A stretch of DNA of 64,000 nt. It comes from Clostridium omnivorum. GTDB lineage: Bacteria; Bacillota; Clostridia; Clostridiales; Clostridiaceae. The stretch lies in the NCBI RefSeq assembly GCF_026012015.1, contig NZ_BRXR01000001.1, positions 838,001 through 902,000 of the forward strand. The letters run 5' to 3'. Positions 35,762-44,708 of this stretch are shown in pieces (the stretch's first letter is position 1; each line of letters begins with the position of its first letter). The notes under the pieces are model-generated. The model did no database searches and was not told the origin of the DNA. It saw only the letters and a program-made list of their open reading frames with translations. The position numbers and the translations under genes were made by a program.

Positions 35762-36589
35762 TTAACCACCTAGCCCAAGCAGCCTTTTAAAGAAGGTTCC
35801 TATAGATGCAAAAAAGCCTTTTTTCTCCTTGCTGGCATCTTTTTTAACCCCATCAGTTGCCTTCACATTAAAATCCTTTGTTATGCTTCCATTTTTATTC
35901 ATTTCATCCCTATAGGTTAATTCTACTTTTCCATCAATAGCTTCTCCCATAGCCATTTCATACTCATAGCTGTTTTCGTCTCCTGGCTCAAGAGTTCCAA
36001 AATACTTTGTTACTTTTTTATCATTAGCAGTAATATTGAGCATAACATCTGAAAGCGTTGCTTTTCCTGAGTTTACAAAGTTTAGCTTAAGCTTATTTTT
36101 CTTTTTTATTTTGTCTTCTTCTGTATCTAAAGATGTTATTAAAAGATTTGGTTTATTTGCAAGTACTATTCCAATAATCTTGTTATCTTCAAAATTATTA
36201 TTGTACTTTTCTTTTCCTGCAATATTCACCACAAGATTATAGGCACCAACCTTAAGTTGAGAGTCCGCCATTAAATTTATGCTTACATCTGAGACCTTTC
36301 CTTTTCCTATGGATTCACAAAACATATCATTAGTTTTTCCTACAGGCGAAAAACCAGTTAGAGTATTTTTTCCTTCCATACTTACTAGCTTAACTATTAC
36401 ATTTTCTAAATCTCTTGTTCCTATATCCTTCAGTGTAAAGTTAAGTTTAAATTGCTGCCCAGGTTCTACTATTTCCGGTTCAGTCCACACCTTTTCTACT
36501 AAAATTGGTGATGCTAATGCCCGTACTTTAAAATTAGGTATCATTATAAGCATCAAAAATAGTAATATAAACGATACTTTTCTTTTCAA
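35762..36589 (-). CDS. Secreted CARDB-like beta-domain protein of the ABC module
   Basis: The 275-residue protein has a signal peptide (about 1-26) and two immunoglobulin-like beta domains: about 30-140 (VEPGQQFKLNFTLKDIGTRDLENVIVKL) and 148-245 (KLKLNFVNSGKATLSDVMLN), both of the CARDB/S-layer-like type. The C-terminus is basic and amphipathic (KKGFFASIGTFFKRLLGLGG) and may touch the membrane. It is placed between the ABC ATPase and permease genes, where Gram-negative MacB systems have MacA, so it may be the extracellular partner of the permease. Start is TTG at 36589 with GGGGGGAG upstream. Confidence 0.8.
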   Translation of the reverse strand: MKRKVSFILLFLMLIMIPNFKVRALASPILVEKVWTEPEIVEPGQQFKLNFTLKDIGTRDLENVIVKLVSMEGKNTLTGFSPVGKTNDMFCESIGKGKVSDVSINLMADSQLKVGAYNLVVNIAGKEKYNNNFEDNKIIGIVLANKPNLLITSLDTEEDKIKKKNKLKLNFVNSGKATLSDVMLNITANDKKVTKYFGTLEPGDENSYEYEMAMGEAIDGKVELTYRDEMNKNGSITKDFNVKATDGVKKDASKEKKGFFASIGTFFKRLLGLGG

Positions 36590-36606
36590 ATTGCTCCCCC
36601 CATCAC

Positions 36607-37278
36607 TTAGTTTAATATTAATCCATCCACAACTTTAATACTTCTATCTGCATAAGTACATACTTGCTGTGAATGTGTAACAACTAGAAAAGTTATAGAA
36701 CTTTTTTTATTTAATTCCCTTAGAACTTCCATAACTTCCACACTATTTTTACTATCCAAATTCCCAGTTGGCTCATCGGCTAATATAACCTTAGGACTAT
36801 TAACCAAAGCCCTAGCGATAGATACTCTTTGCTGCTGTCCCCCTGAAAGCTCTCCAGGTCTGTGCAAGACTCTATCCTTAAGCCCTACTCTTTCCAGCAT
36901 ATCCATAGCTATTTTTCTCCTCTTTTTCTTTTCAACACCTGCAAACATTAGAGGAAGCTCTACGTTTTCCAATGCAGTAAGCTGGGGCATTAGATTATAT
37001 GCCTGGAAAACAAAGCCCATATGTTTTCTTCTGAATAAAGCTAATTGATTTTGGTTAAGCTTGTCAATTCTTTCCCCACAAATTAATATTTCACCAGTAT
37101 TGCAGGGCATGAGTCCCCCTAGCACATTTAATAATGTTGATTTTCCTGAACCGGATTCACCTATTATAGTTACAAATTCCCCCCCCTCAACTTGAAGAGA
37201 AATGTCCTTTAATATGTCCATATTAACTTTGCCCATATTAAAGCTTTTACAAATGTTTTTAGCTTCTATTAATGACAT
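36607..37278 (-). CDS. ABC transporter ATPase, MacB/LolD type
   Basis: The 223-residue protein has all ABC motifs: Walker A IGESGSGKSTLLN near residue 40, the LolD/MacB hallmark RKHMGFVFQAYNLMPQLTALENVELPL, signature LSGGQQQRVSIARAL near 143, Walker B VILADEPTGNLDS near 163 and the H-loop in VVTHSQ. It pairs with the permease at 34488. ATG at 37278 has GGGTGG upstream. It heads the four-gene module ATPase, CARDB-like, permease, Yip1, all with gaps of 2-18 nt, so it is one transcript. Confidence 0.95.
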   Translation of the reverse strand: MSLIEAKNICKSFNMGKVNMDILKDISLQVEGGEFVTIIGESGSGKSTLLNVLGGLMPCNTGEILICGERIDKLNQNQLALFRRKHMGFVFQAYNLMPQLTALENVELPLMFAGVEKKKRRKIAMDMLERVGLKDRVLHRPGELSGGQQQRVSIARALVNSPKVILADEPTGNLDSKNSVEVMEVLRELNKKSSITFLVVTHSQQVCTYADRSIKVVDGLILN

Positions 37279-37386
37279 GACCACCCACCCTTTTTACATT
37301 ATATTGTTAAATATATACCAATTAATACATTATTTCAAGTTTAATGAAAATATTGTTCATTTTTACATTGAGTTTCAAAAAAATAA

Positions 37387-37413
37387 ATAAGTGAAGTATA
37401 TAACCTCACTTAT
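37387..37413 (-). terminator. Terminator of the zinc-knuckle gene
   Basis: ATAAGTGA / TCACTTAT stem with an 11-nt loop and a T-rich tail on the minus strand; overlaps the stop codon of the gene at 37410. Confidence 0.75.
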
Positions 37414-37754
37414 ATTAATGCATACATTTTTTTATTAACTTCCTTATACTTTTTTACCCTGCTCATTACTACATTCTTCTTTCCAATAAAGAACAATGGC
37501 ATTCCTAATACTTCACACCCACCTATGAGCATATCTCTTTTTACCAAATCGCCTAAGTTATAGCAATAATAATGTTCTTCACCGCATAGGGGACATTTTA
37601 ATTTAATACTTACTTCCTTATTTCTAACCAGCTTTACTTCTAAAGAGGGGAAACTACGAGCCAATTTTTCCATTTCAAAAATAGAAAAATCTTCAACATC
37701 ATACTGTCCATATAAATTTTTTAAAGCAATACAAATATCAGTATTAAATATCAT
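37410..37754 (-). CDS. Small zinc-knuckle protein, unknown function
   Basis: The 114-residue protein has one clear motif, CPLCGEEHYYC near residue 54, a plausible four-ligand zinc site using Cys, Cys, His and Cys. No membrane segment or signal is seen. The ATG follows GGGAGGTGG, with a terminator after it, so it is a monocistronic unit. It sits between the ABC module and lacZ, with no evident functional tie. I do not recognise the family. Confidence 0.72.
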   Translation of the reverse strand: MIFNTDICIALKNLYGQYDVEDFSIFEMEKLARSFPSLEVKLVRNKEVSIKLKCPLCGEEHYYCYNLGDLVKRDMLIGGCEVLGMPLFFIGKKNVVMSRVKKYKEVNKKMYALI

Positions 37755-38124
37755 AACTCCACCTCCCTATATTTCTTTTCCATTCAAAGATATCATTAAT
37801 CTCTAAACACCTTTATATTATAAAAAAGCAAAATAATTTATTATAACTTTTTTGATTTCAGATAAATAATTCTATAAAGTTTATTAAATTCCTTCAAAAA
37901 AAATGACCTTTTTTGTCAAATGGCACTATTTTTAATTCGACACTTCCATACTTTAGCATGTAAATGTTATCATAAAAATTGCATCATTAAATTATAAAAA
38001 AAGATTATAACTATGCAATTTTATACAAAGTCATAATCTATTTTTTTAACTATAAATATTGAATTTATATCATATTATTGACATAGGTATCATAAATGTC
38101 TAAGCACAACAAAATCTATATTTA
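37755..38124. other. Non-coding A/T-rich gap between lacZ and the zinc-knuckle gene
   Basis: About 370 bases without a gene. The right part holds the lacZ terminator (37975-38022). The left part must hold the promoter of the zinc-knuckle gene, which I could not define. A TGGCAC at 37921 is not followed by a sigma-54 GC element. Nothing else is seen. Confidence 0.6.
37975..38022 (-). terminator. Terminator of lacZ
   Basis: AAAATTGCAT / ATGCAATTTT stem with a 28-nt, A/T-rich loop, followed on the minus strand by TTTTTATG. It lies about 100 nt after the lacZ stop. Confidence 0.6.
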
Positions 38125-41100
38125 TCAAGCTTCTTTTATTATAAATTCAAAATGTAAATCCTTTGACGAGTCTATAAGGTATTCTTTATGAACTGGAGCT
38201 CCCCAGCTGTCATCTCCGCCTACTCCCATCTGCTTAGCAGCTATAGTTATAACTGTATAGTGTGGAATAGGAAGTTCATAATGATGAAGAGCGTTTTGCA
38301 ATTCAAATGCTGTATAAGGCGAAACTCCAAGCTCATATGGACTTCCTAAGGCAGCTATTTCAATTCCAAAGCCTTTATCGTCCACTATTTTGGCCCACCT
38401 TACTCCTATGTGGTTACCGCTTTCCTGAGGTACAACATATTTAGATACATTTTGGTGAACTGATTTTTCATAAACTCCAAGCTTTGCACCATGGCATCGA
38501 TCAGCATAGTTTTCCTCTGGGCCCATACCATACCACTGAAATTTATTATAATCCGCTGATAATCTCATTGCTACTCCAAATATGGGAAGTTCAGGTAGGC
38601 CTTCAGTACCTTTATAGTCACAGCTTACCTTAATTTCTCCATTTCCATATGCAGTATAATCAATTATTACCTTTGTTTCAGGTATTGTTGGCAGAGTGTA
38701 TGTGTATGATACCGTAATGCTATTTGAATTTTCAATTACATGAACATTAGTGCAGCGCTGAAACATACTAGCATTAAGCCATTGTCCACATCTAAAACCA
38801 TGACCATTTCCCTTATCATTATCAGTCATAGCTCTCCAATATATTGGCATTGGAACTCTTGTAATCAATTCTTTGCCACCATATCTTAGCGAAACCATTC
38901 CACCCTCTTGCTTTGAAAATAAAGCACTAAAATGCCTATTTTTCACACCTATATTTACATCACCATATATAATTTCAGGTTTTCCGAAATCACTAATAGC
39001 TCCTTCATCTTCTATTTTATAAACATATTGGTCATAGGCTATAGTATGCCCTTTTTCTGCCCATGCATTACTCTCACCCAGTTTAAAGGAAGCATTTACT
39101 GCATATTCACCCACCTTAATCACCTGCGGCATAATAAATTCAACATATTTCTTTTCACCAGCTTTTACAATAACCTCTAAGCAATTCTTGTAAATCTGCT
39201 TTCCATTAAAATCAAGAGAATATTCTAAATAATAATTAGAGGTATCTATAAACAGGTTTTTATTTCTTATGAATACTCCTCTTTTATCTACCTTTAGCTC
39301 AATATTTTGATAAAGCTTTTTAACTTCCTGTACCTTCGGAGAAGGTGACCTATCTGCATATACTATACCATTTCCACAGAAGTTGTAATCTGTAGGTCTA
39401 TCATCAAAATCTCCTCCATAAGCCAAAAACTCCTTGCCAAATCTATCTTTTTTTATTATAAATTGATCTATAAAATCCCATATAAACCCGCCTTGATAAA
39501 GTTCGTATTTGTCCTCAAGCTCCACGTACTTGTGCATGGCTCCACAGGAGTTCCCCATGGCATGCATATACTCACAGCTTATATAAGGCTTTTCAGGATT
39601 ATTATTTAAGTATTTTTCTATATCATTAACTTTAGCATACATTCTGCTTTCAATATCACTGGTGTCATTATATCTCCTATCATTAAATACACCTTCATAA
39701 TGAACTAATCTAGATGCATCCTTCTTTCTAAAGTACTCAGACATTTTGTAAATATTTTCGCCTCCAAAGGATTCATTTCCACAGGACCAGATTAATATTG
39801 ATGGATGGTTCTTATCCCTTTCAAACATGGAAGCTGCTCTATCTAATACTATATTAGTCCACTGAAAATCACTGTCAGGAATAGCCCAATCCGGCTTGAT
39901 AGCGCCCATCTTCTGCCAAGAACCATGGGTCTCAAGGTTTGTTTCATCAATTAAATATATACCGTATTCATCGCAGAGTTCATACCAATAGCTTTGATTT
40001 GGATAATGACTTGTTCTAACTGCATTTATATTATTTTGTTTTAAAAATTTAATATCCCACAGCATATCTTCTTTAGTAATAGCCCTTCCTCTGCGGCAAT
40101 TAAATTCATGCCTGTTTATTCCCTTAAACACAATCCTCTTTTCATTTAAATGCATAACTCTATTAATCATTTCAAATTTTCTAAATCCAACTTTTTGCGT
40201 AATAACCTCTACAACCTGGCCTCTTTCATTTTTAATATAAATATAAAGAGTATACAGATAAGGTCTTTCGGCGCTCCACAGCTCTATATCATCTACAGAC
40301 AATTGAAGAGTCATCAAATTAGATATATTCACATTATCTACTGCTGCAACCACAGTGCTATTTTTATCCTGTAATTTTAGGAACATATAATTGTTCATTT
40401 CACCTGTGAGCTTTAAATTAACATTTAGCAATGCACTTTTATATTCTTTATCAAGGATTGTACTTACAAAAATATCCTGTACATGTGTTTTAGGAATAGC
40501 ATACAAATATACTTCTCTAAATATGCCTGAAAAACGCCAAAAATCTTGGTCCTCAAGCCAGCTCCCTGTGGATCTTTTATACACCTCCACGGCCAACTTA
40601 TTTTCGCCTTGTTTAATAAATGGAGTAAGATCAAACTCTGCTGGAGTAAAGCTATCCTCGCTGTATCCTACAAATTCACCGTTTAACCATAGGTAAAAAG
40701 CAGTTTCTACCCCTTGAAAGGAAATATATACAGGCTTATCTTTTAAACTGTCATCAAGAGTAAAATATTTAACATAGCTTCCAACAGGGTTGTATTCTTC
40801 AGATACTTGTGGTGGTCTAAGGTAGCTATGCCCATCCCAAGGATACATAGTATTTATATATTGTATTTTATCATAGCCTTGAAGCTGAATATGCCCTGGC
40901 ACAAAAATATCCTCCCAGGAATTACATTCAAAATCTGTTTTATAAAAGTCTTTTACTCTAGACATAGCATTAAGAGCAAAATTAAACTTCCAATGTCCAT
41001 TTAAGCTCTGCCTAAGGCACATCTCTCCGTTCTTTTCCTCTTCCAATGTTAAATAAAATTTATGATCGGAATGAGCATCAATTCTATTAACCTTAAAAAC

Positions 41101-41145
41101 TGATGGATCAGAAAGCCATTCTAAACTTGGAGCATCATATCTCAT
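38125..41145 (-). CDS. lacZ: Beta-galactosidase (GH2, LacZ type)
   Basis: LacZ hydrolyses lactose and other beta-galactosides in the cytoplasm. The 1006-residue protein has the full GH2 layout: sugar-binding domain (about 45-220), Ig-like domain, TIM barrel (about 335-630) with acid/base Glu in WSCGNESFGG and nucleophile Glu in ISCEYMHAMGNS, then the C-terminal small-chain domain (about 730-1000). There is no signal peptide. It is downstream of a sugar ABC transporter that lacks its own ATPase gene here, so a shared ATPase (MsmX type) is expected. ATG at 41145 has AGGAGGG upstream. Two cre-like sites lie in the operon. Confidence 0.97.
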   Translation of the reverse strand: MRYDAPSLEWLSDPSVFKVNRIDAHSDHKFYLTLEEEKNGEMCLRQSLNGHWKFNFALNAMSRVKDFYKTDFECNSWEDIFVPGHIQLQGYDKIQYINTMYPWDGHSYLRPPQVSEEYNPVGSYVKYFTLDDSLKDKPVYISFQGVETAFYLWLNGEFVGYSEDSFTPAEFDLTPFIKQGENKLAVEVYKRSTGSWLEDQDFWRFSGIFREVYLYAIPKTHVQDIFVSTILDKEYKSALLNVNLKLTGEMNNYMFLKLQDKNSTVVAAVDNVNISNLMTLQLSVDDIELWSAERPYLYTLYIYIKNERGQVVEVITQKVGFRKFEMINRVMHLNEKRIVFKGINRHEFNCRRGRAITKEDMLWDIKFLKQNNINAVRTSHYPNQSYWYELCDEYGIYLIDETNLETHGSWQKMGAIKPDWAIPDSDFQWTNIVLDRAASMFERDKNHPSILIWSCGNESFGGENIYKMSEYFRKKDASRLVHYEGVFNDRRYNDTSDIESRMYAKVNDIEKYLNNNPEKPYISCEYMHAMGNSCGAMHKYVELEDKYELYQGGFIWDFIDQFIIKKDRFGKEFLAYGGDFDDRPTDYNFCGNGIVYADRSPSPKVQEVKKLYQNIELKVDKRGVFIRNKNLFIDTSNYYLEYSLDFNGKQIYKNCLEVIVKAGEKKYVEFIMPQVIKVGEYAVNASFKLGESNAWAEKGHTIAYDQYVYKIEDEGAISDFGKPEIIYGDVNIGVKNRHFSALFSKQEGGMVSLRYGGKELITRVPMPIYWRAMTDNDKGNGHGFRCGQWLNASMFQRCTNVHVIENSNSITVSYTYTLPTIPETKVIIDYTAYGNGEIKVSCDYKGTEGLPELPIFGVAMRLSADYNKFQWYGMGPEENYADRCHGAKLGVYEKSVHQNVSKYVVPQESGNHIGVRWAKIVDDKGFGIEIAALGSPYELGVSPYTAFELQNALHHYELPIPHYTVITIAAKQMGVGGDDSWGAPVHKEYLIDSSKDLHFEFIIKEA

Positions 41146-41215
41146 TAACTAAAACCCTCCTAAATTATAATAAAGAGTTAATAGTTAGAACTGAATCTTA
41201 ACTACTAACTCTTAC

Positions 41216-41226
41216 TAAACGTTTTA
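41216..41226 (-). promoter_or_regulatory. Weak cre-like site upstream of lacZ
   Basis: The core TAAACGTTTTA matches the centre of a CcpA site but the flanks match poorly. It lies in the 100-nt gap between the permease stop and lacZ. Confidence 0.3.
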
Positions 41227-41246
41227 TTATATATGTTAGTAAAATT

Positions 41247-42065
41247 TTATCCTTTAACAGAACCTAGCATTCCTTCAACAAACTGCTTTTGCATTAAGAA
41301 GAAAACCAGTGCAGTTGGAAGTGTTGTTATTACAATTCCAGCCATTATCATACCATAATCTGGAGTATAGGATGAACTCATAGTTGAAATTATAAGCGGA
41401 GCAGTTCTTTTACTTGCAGTTTGTAATGTAATAAGAGGCCACATATAATTATTCCAGCTACTCATGAAAGTAATTATAGCAGCAGCTGCATAGGTAGATT
41501 TCATTGTTGGTACAAAAATCTTTATGAAAATTTGGAGCTCATTAAGGCCGTCAATACGCCCTGCTTCTAATATATCCTTAGGAAATGCCTTAGCATTTTG
41601 TCTAAAAAAGAATATCATAAACGCAGTTGATAAGCTAGGAATTATTACCGAAGCAGTTGTATTAAGCCCAAAAATCTTAAAATGACTAAACATTCTAAAC
41701 AACGGTACCATTAATGAAGCAAAAGGAACCATCATAGATAATAATAATATATTGAATATTAAATCTCTAGTCTTGCTTCTATATATCTCAAAACCATATC
41801 CCGCTAAAGAGGATATTATAAGTGACAACACTGTTGTTATTAACGCAATCTTTGCAGAATTCCCCAAGGAACTTGCGAAGTTCAAATTATTAGAAAATAA
41901 ATTTTTAACATTTTCAAACAAATATGTGCCAGGTATAAAGGATCCCCTTGTAACTTCTACAGATTTATTTGTCATACTTATAAGCATCCATATAAATGGA
42001 AATATTGAAAAAAATGATGCTACTATTAAAAATAAGTATTTAAGTATATTTATAGTCTTTTTCAT
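41247..42065 (-). CDS. Carbohydrate ABC transporter permease, MalG/LacG type
   Basis: The 272-residue inner-membrane protein has six hydrophobic segments and the EAA coupling loop EAGRIDGLNELQIFIKIFVPTMK near residue 180. It forms a heterodimeric channel with the permease encoded just upstream, which it overlaps by 4 nt (ATGA), a strict coupling. Together with the binding protein at 43082 it should import the galactoside cleaved by LacZ. Family and loop place it in the CUT1 group. Confidence 0.95.
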   Translation of the reverse strand: MKKTINILKYLFLIVASFFSIFPFIWMLISMTNKSVEVTRGSFIPGTYLFENVKNLFSNNLNFASSLGNSAKIALITTVLSLIISSLAGYGFEIYRSKTRDLIFNILLLSMMVPFASLMVPLFRMFSHFKIFGLNTTASVIIPSLSTAFMIFFFRQNAKAFPKDILEAGRIDGLNELQIFIKIFVPTMKSTYAAAAIITFMSSWNNYMWPLITLQTASKRTAPLIISTMSSSYTPDYGMIMAGIVITTLPTALVFFLMQKQFVEGMLGSVKG

Positions 42066-42949
42066 TTATTATCACCTGCCACCTTAAATTGAATTAGTGA
42101 TAATATAACAATCATAGCAACTATTGAATAGGAAACAGCTGCAGCATACCCAAAGTTAGGAGTATATTTAAAGCTCAGATTGTATATATATTGTGAAATA
42201 GATGTTGAGGCATTACCAGGTCCTCCTCCTGTTATATTCATTACTTCATCAAATAACTGCAGAGTACCTGAAGTTGAAGTAATAGTTGTAAATAAAATAA
42301 TAGGCTTTAATAGAGGAACAGTGATATTAAAAAATTGCTTAGCAGCTGAAGCTCCATCTATCTTAGCAGCTTCATACACAGAGGGATCGATATTCTGTAG
42401 TCCTGCTAAATAAAATATCATATTATAACCTGTCCAACGCCAAGTTATTGCTATTATAATAGTAACCTTCGCCCATAAAGGACTAGTCATCCACTTTATT
42501 GGTTCTGAAACCAAATGTATATTCAATAGAATCTTATTCATGAGCCCATCATTAGCAAATAAGCTTTTAAATATGACAGAATAAGCTACTAGTGATGTTA
42601 TGCACGGTAAAAATATGGCTGTTCTGAATAATCCTTTAGCTTTTAGATTTTTATCATTTAATAATACAGATATAAAGAGTGCTAACAAAATCATAATTGG
42701 AACTTGAACTATTAAATATATCAAAGTATTAAAAACAGCCTTTTTAAAGGTTTCATCTATAAATAGCCTCTTATAATTACTAATTCCTACATAGTGCAGA
42801 TTACTTCCCGCACCGGATTTTAAGGAAATGATAAAAGCTTGTATCATGGGATAAAATACAAACACAAATATTGCTACAATACTTAGGATAGTAAAAGACC
42901 AGCCTAAAATATCATTTCTTCTGCTTAAAGCACCTTTTTTACTACTCAA
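42062..42949 (-). CDS. Carbohydrate ABC transporter permease, MalF/LacF type
   Basis: The 295-residue protein has six hydrophobic segments and the EAA loop EAAKIDGASAAKQFFNITVPLLK near residue 190. It is the first permease of a CUT1 sugar importer. Start is TTG at 42949 with GGAGGGAT upstream. It is separated from the binding-protein gene by 130 nt holding a long stem-loop, probably an mRNA stability element that lets the binding protein be made in excess. Confidence 0.95.
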   Translation of the reverse strand: MSSKKGALSRRNDILGWSFTILSIVAIFVFVFYPMIQAFIISLKSGAGSNLHYVGISNYKRLFIDETFKKAVFNTLIYLIVQVPIMILLALFISVLLNDKNLKAKGLFRTAIFLPCITSLVAYSVIFKSLFANDGLMNKILLNIHLVSEPIKWMTSPLWAKVTIIIAITWRWTGYNMIFYLAGLQNIDPSVYEAAKIDGASAAKQFFNITVPLLKPIILFTTITSTSGTLQLFDEVMNITGGGPGNASTSISQYIYNLSFKYTPNFGYAAAVSYSIVAMIVILSLIQFKVAGDNK

Positions 42950-42995
42950 AGTGTCTATCCCTCCTATTACTTATGAAATATACCTGTAATTTAAT

Positions 42996-43066
42996 AGTAA
43001 ATCGCTGTTTGACACGAAGCATTACTGTTGCAGTTAAATAATTTTATAGTCAAATAGCGATTTACT
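42996..43066 (-). other. Long intercistronic stem-loop after the sugar-binding-protein gene
   Basis: An 18-bp stem (42996-43013 with 43049-43066), one G-U pair, with a 35-nt loop. It lacks a T-run on the minus strand, so it is better explained as a 3' stabilising element of the binding-protein mRNA segment than as a terminator. Confidence 0.7.
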
Positions 43067-43081
43067 TTATTAATATTTAAT

Positions 43082-44398
43082 TTATTTTCCTACTGCAGCT
43101 TCTGCTTGTTTTTGAGCATCTTTTAGTGTTGAATCTAAATCTGCATTTTTACTAACTATATTTTGTACAGCTCCAGTCATTATATCTTCAATGCTGTATG
43201 TGCTTGAACCATAATTAACAGCTGGTATTTTTGCTGACCAATTTGAAAAGTCTTGTAATACTACTTGTCCGCCATAGAATGCATTTGGCTTTTTATAGTT
43301 TTCAGTACTTGAAGCTGCTTTTAATGTACTTACAAGATTAATTTTATCTGATAATGTATTCATAAGATCTGTACTGCTTCCAAAGGTCTTAGCAAGGAAA
43401 TCTACTGCTAAGTCTGAATCTCCAACTTTATCTAATACATACCAGCTTGAACCACCAAGATTTGAAGCATTAACTGAACTTGAAACAGACCCTAATTTTG
43501 GTATTGAGGTTACCGCCCATTTTCCGCTTTGATCCTGTGCTTTCATAACTGAGCTTGAAATCCAGCATCCTGTTGGAACAGAAGCTACATCACCTTTTTG
43601 GAACGCTGAAACAAAGTTATCCCAGCCTGTAATTGGCTTAACAATACCTGCACTCATAAGATTTTTCCATGTTTTTATTGATTCCTTTAAAGCTTGATTA
43701 TCGGCTATATTTATAGTCTTACCATCTTCTTTTACATACCATGAACCAGCTGATTGCATCATTACTCTTATTAATCCTAAATCGCTTGGGTCTAAAGTTA
43801 GCATTGATTTTCCTGTCTTCGCCTTAACTGCTTTACCAATCTCTATAAACTTATCCCAGGTTAAGTTATTCATATCTTCTTTCTTATATCCAGCTTGTTC
43901 AATTAAATCTGTTCTATAGAATAATGCTGTTACTCCGCTGTCAAAAGGAAGTCCATATAACTTTCCATTTGAACTACATACCTTTACTTTATAGTCCATA
44001 AAGTCCTGTGCCTTAACCTTATCAGAAATACTCTTAAAGGAATCTGCATAAGCTGTTAAATAATTCTGTGCTCTATAATCCTCTATAAGTACTATATTAG
44101 GTAAACCTTCTTTTGAGTTTGCACTTAGGTTAGTGTTTAATTTTTGAACTATGTCATTTTGAGCCATCTCTACTACATCAACTTCAACATCTGGATGATC
44201 TTTTTGATAAATTTTCTTTGCTTCATTTGCTGCTACAATATTGAAGCTTCCATCCCATGCCCAAATTGTTAACTTCTTTTTTGAACTTTGTGATGTATTA
44301 GCGTTAGAATTCGAAGTACTATTACTCTTAGAGCATGCTGATAGACCTACAACTAATACTGCACTTAAAACAAGAGCCATTATTTTTTTTGCCTTCAT
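43082..44398 (-). CDS. Sugar ABC transporter substrate-binding lipoprotein
   Basis: The 438-residue protein has a lipoprotein signal (MKAKKIMALVLSAVLVVGLSAC), with the lipid-bearing Cys at about residue 22, then a Ser/Asn-rich linker and a periplasmic-binding-protein fold (LTIWAWDGSFNIVAANEAKKIY). It belongs to the family 1 solute-binding proteins of CUT1 sugar importers. ATG at 44398 has AGGGGGA upstream. It heads the operon SBP, MalF-type, MalG-type, LacZ on the minus strand. A promoter and an overlapping cre site lie just upstream. Confidence 0.95.
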   Translation of the reverse strand: MKAKKIMALVLSAVLVVGLSACSKSNSTSNSNANTSQSSKKKLTIWAWDGSFNIVAANEAKKIYQKDHPDVEVDVVEMAQNDIVQKLNTNLSANSKEGLPNIVLIEDYRAQNYLTAYADSFKSISDKVKAQDFMDYKVKVCSSNGKLYGLPFDSGVTALFYRTDLIEQAGYKKEDMNNLTWDKFIEIGKAVKAKTGKSMLTLDPSDLGLIRVMMQSAGSWYVKEDGKTINIADNQALKESIKTWKNLMSAGIVKPITGWDNFVSAFQKGDVASVPTGCWISSSVMKAQDQSGKWAVTSIPKLGSVSSSVNASNLGGSSWYVLDKVGDSDLAVDFLAKTFGSSTDLMNTLSDKINLVSTLKAASSTENYKKPNAFYGGQVVLQDFSNWSAKIPAVNYGSSTYSIEDIMTGAVQNIVSKNADLDSTLKDAQKQAEAAVGK

Positions 44399-44419
44399 TT
44401 TATTTCCCCCTAAAACTTT

Positions 44420-44433
44420 TTTAAACGTTTACT
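44420..44433 (-). promoter_or_regulatory. CcpA-binding cre site of the lac operon
   Basis: Minus-strand AGTAAACGTTTAAA matches the cre consensus TGTAAACGTTTACA at 12 of 14 positions, with a perfect TAAACGTTTA core palindrome. It overlaps the predicted start of transcription, where CcpA bound with HPr-Ser-P would block the operon when glucose is present. Confidence 0.75.
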
Positions 44434-44439
44434 TACGTT

Positions 44440-44467
44440 TCTATACTCATTTTATCTGAAATTTCAA
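44440..44467 (-). promoter_or_regulatory. Promoter of the lac transport operon
   Basis: Minus-strand TTGAAA (44467-44462), 16-nt spacer, TATAGA (44445-44440). The start falls at about 44433, over the cre site. The response regulator at 44709 is divergent from it and is the likely activator. Confidence 0.65.
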
Positions 44468-44708
44468 AAAACTAATATGATTATATTGCTATAAACTTGT
44501 GTAAGTTTAACATAAATATTTATAAGACAAAATAATAATTTTGTACTTTTTTTGTATTTTGGTAATTTTTTAATATATTTTATATCTATGCTCTTTTTAG
44601 CTATTTGCATTTGAAATTGTATAGCTATTCTTCTATAATTAATATAAAATAATTAAAATTAATTATATCCAATATATTATTCTATTAATGTTAAAGGATT
44701 TGGTATTG

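Noticed and set aside
37921-37936. Possible sigma-54 promoter (TGGCAC)
   Set aside because: The -12 element reads TTAA in place of TTGC, so the essential GC is absent.
41247-44398. Maltose transporter identity for the ABC genes
   Set aside because: The transcript includes lacZ and no amylase or maltose gene, so a galactoside substrate is more likely.
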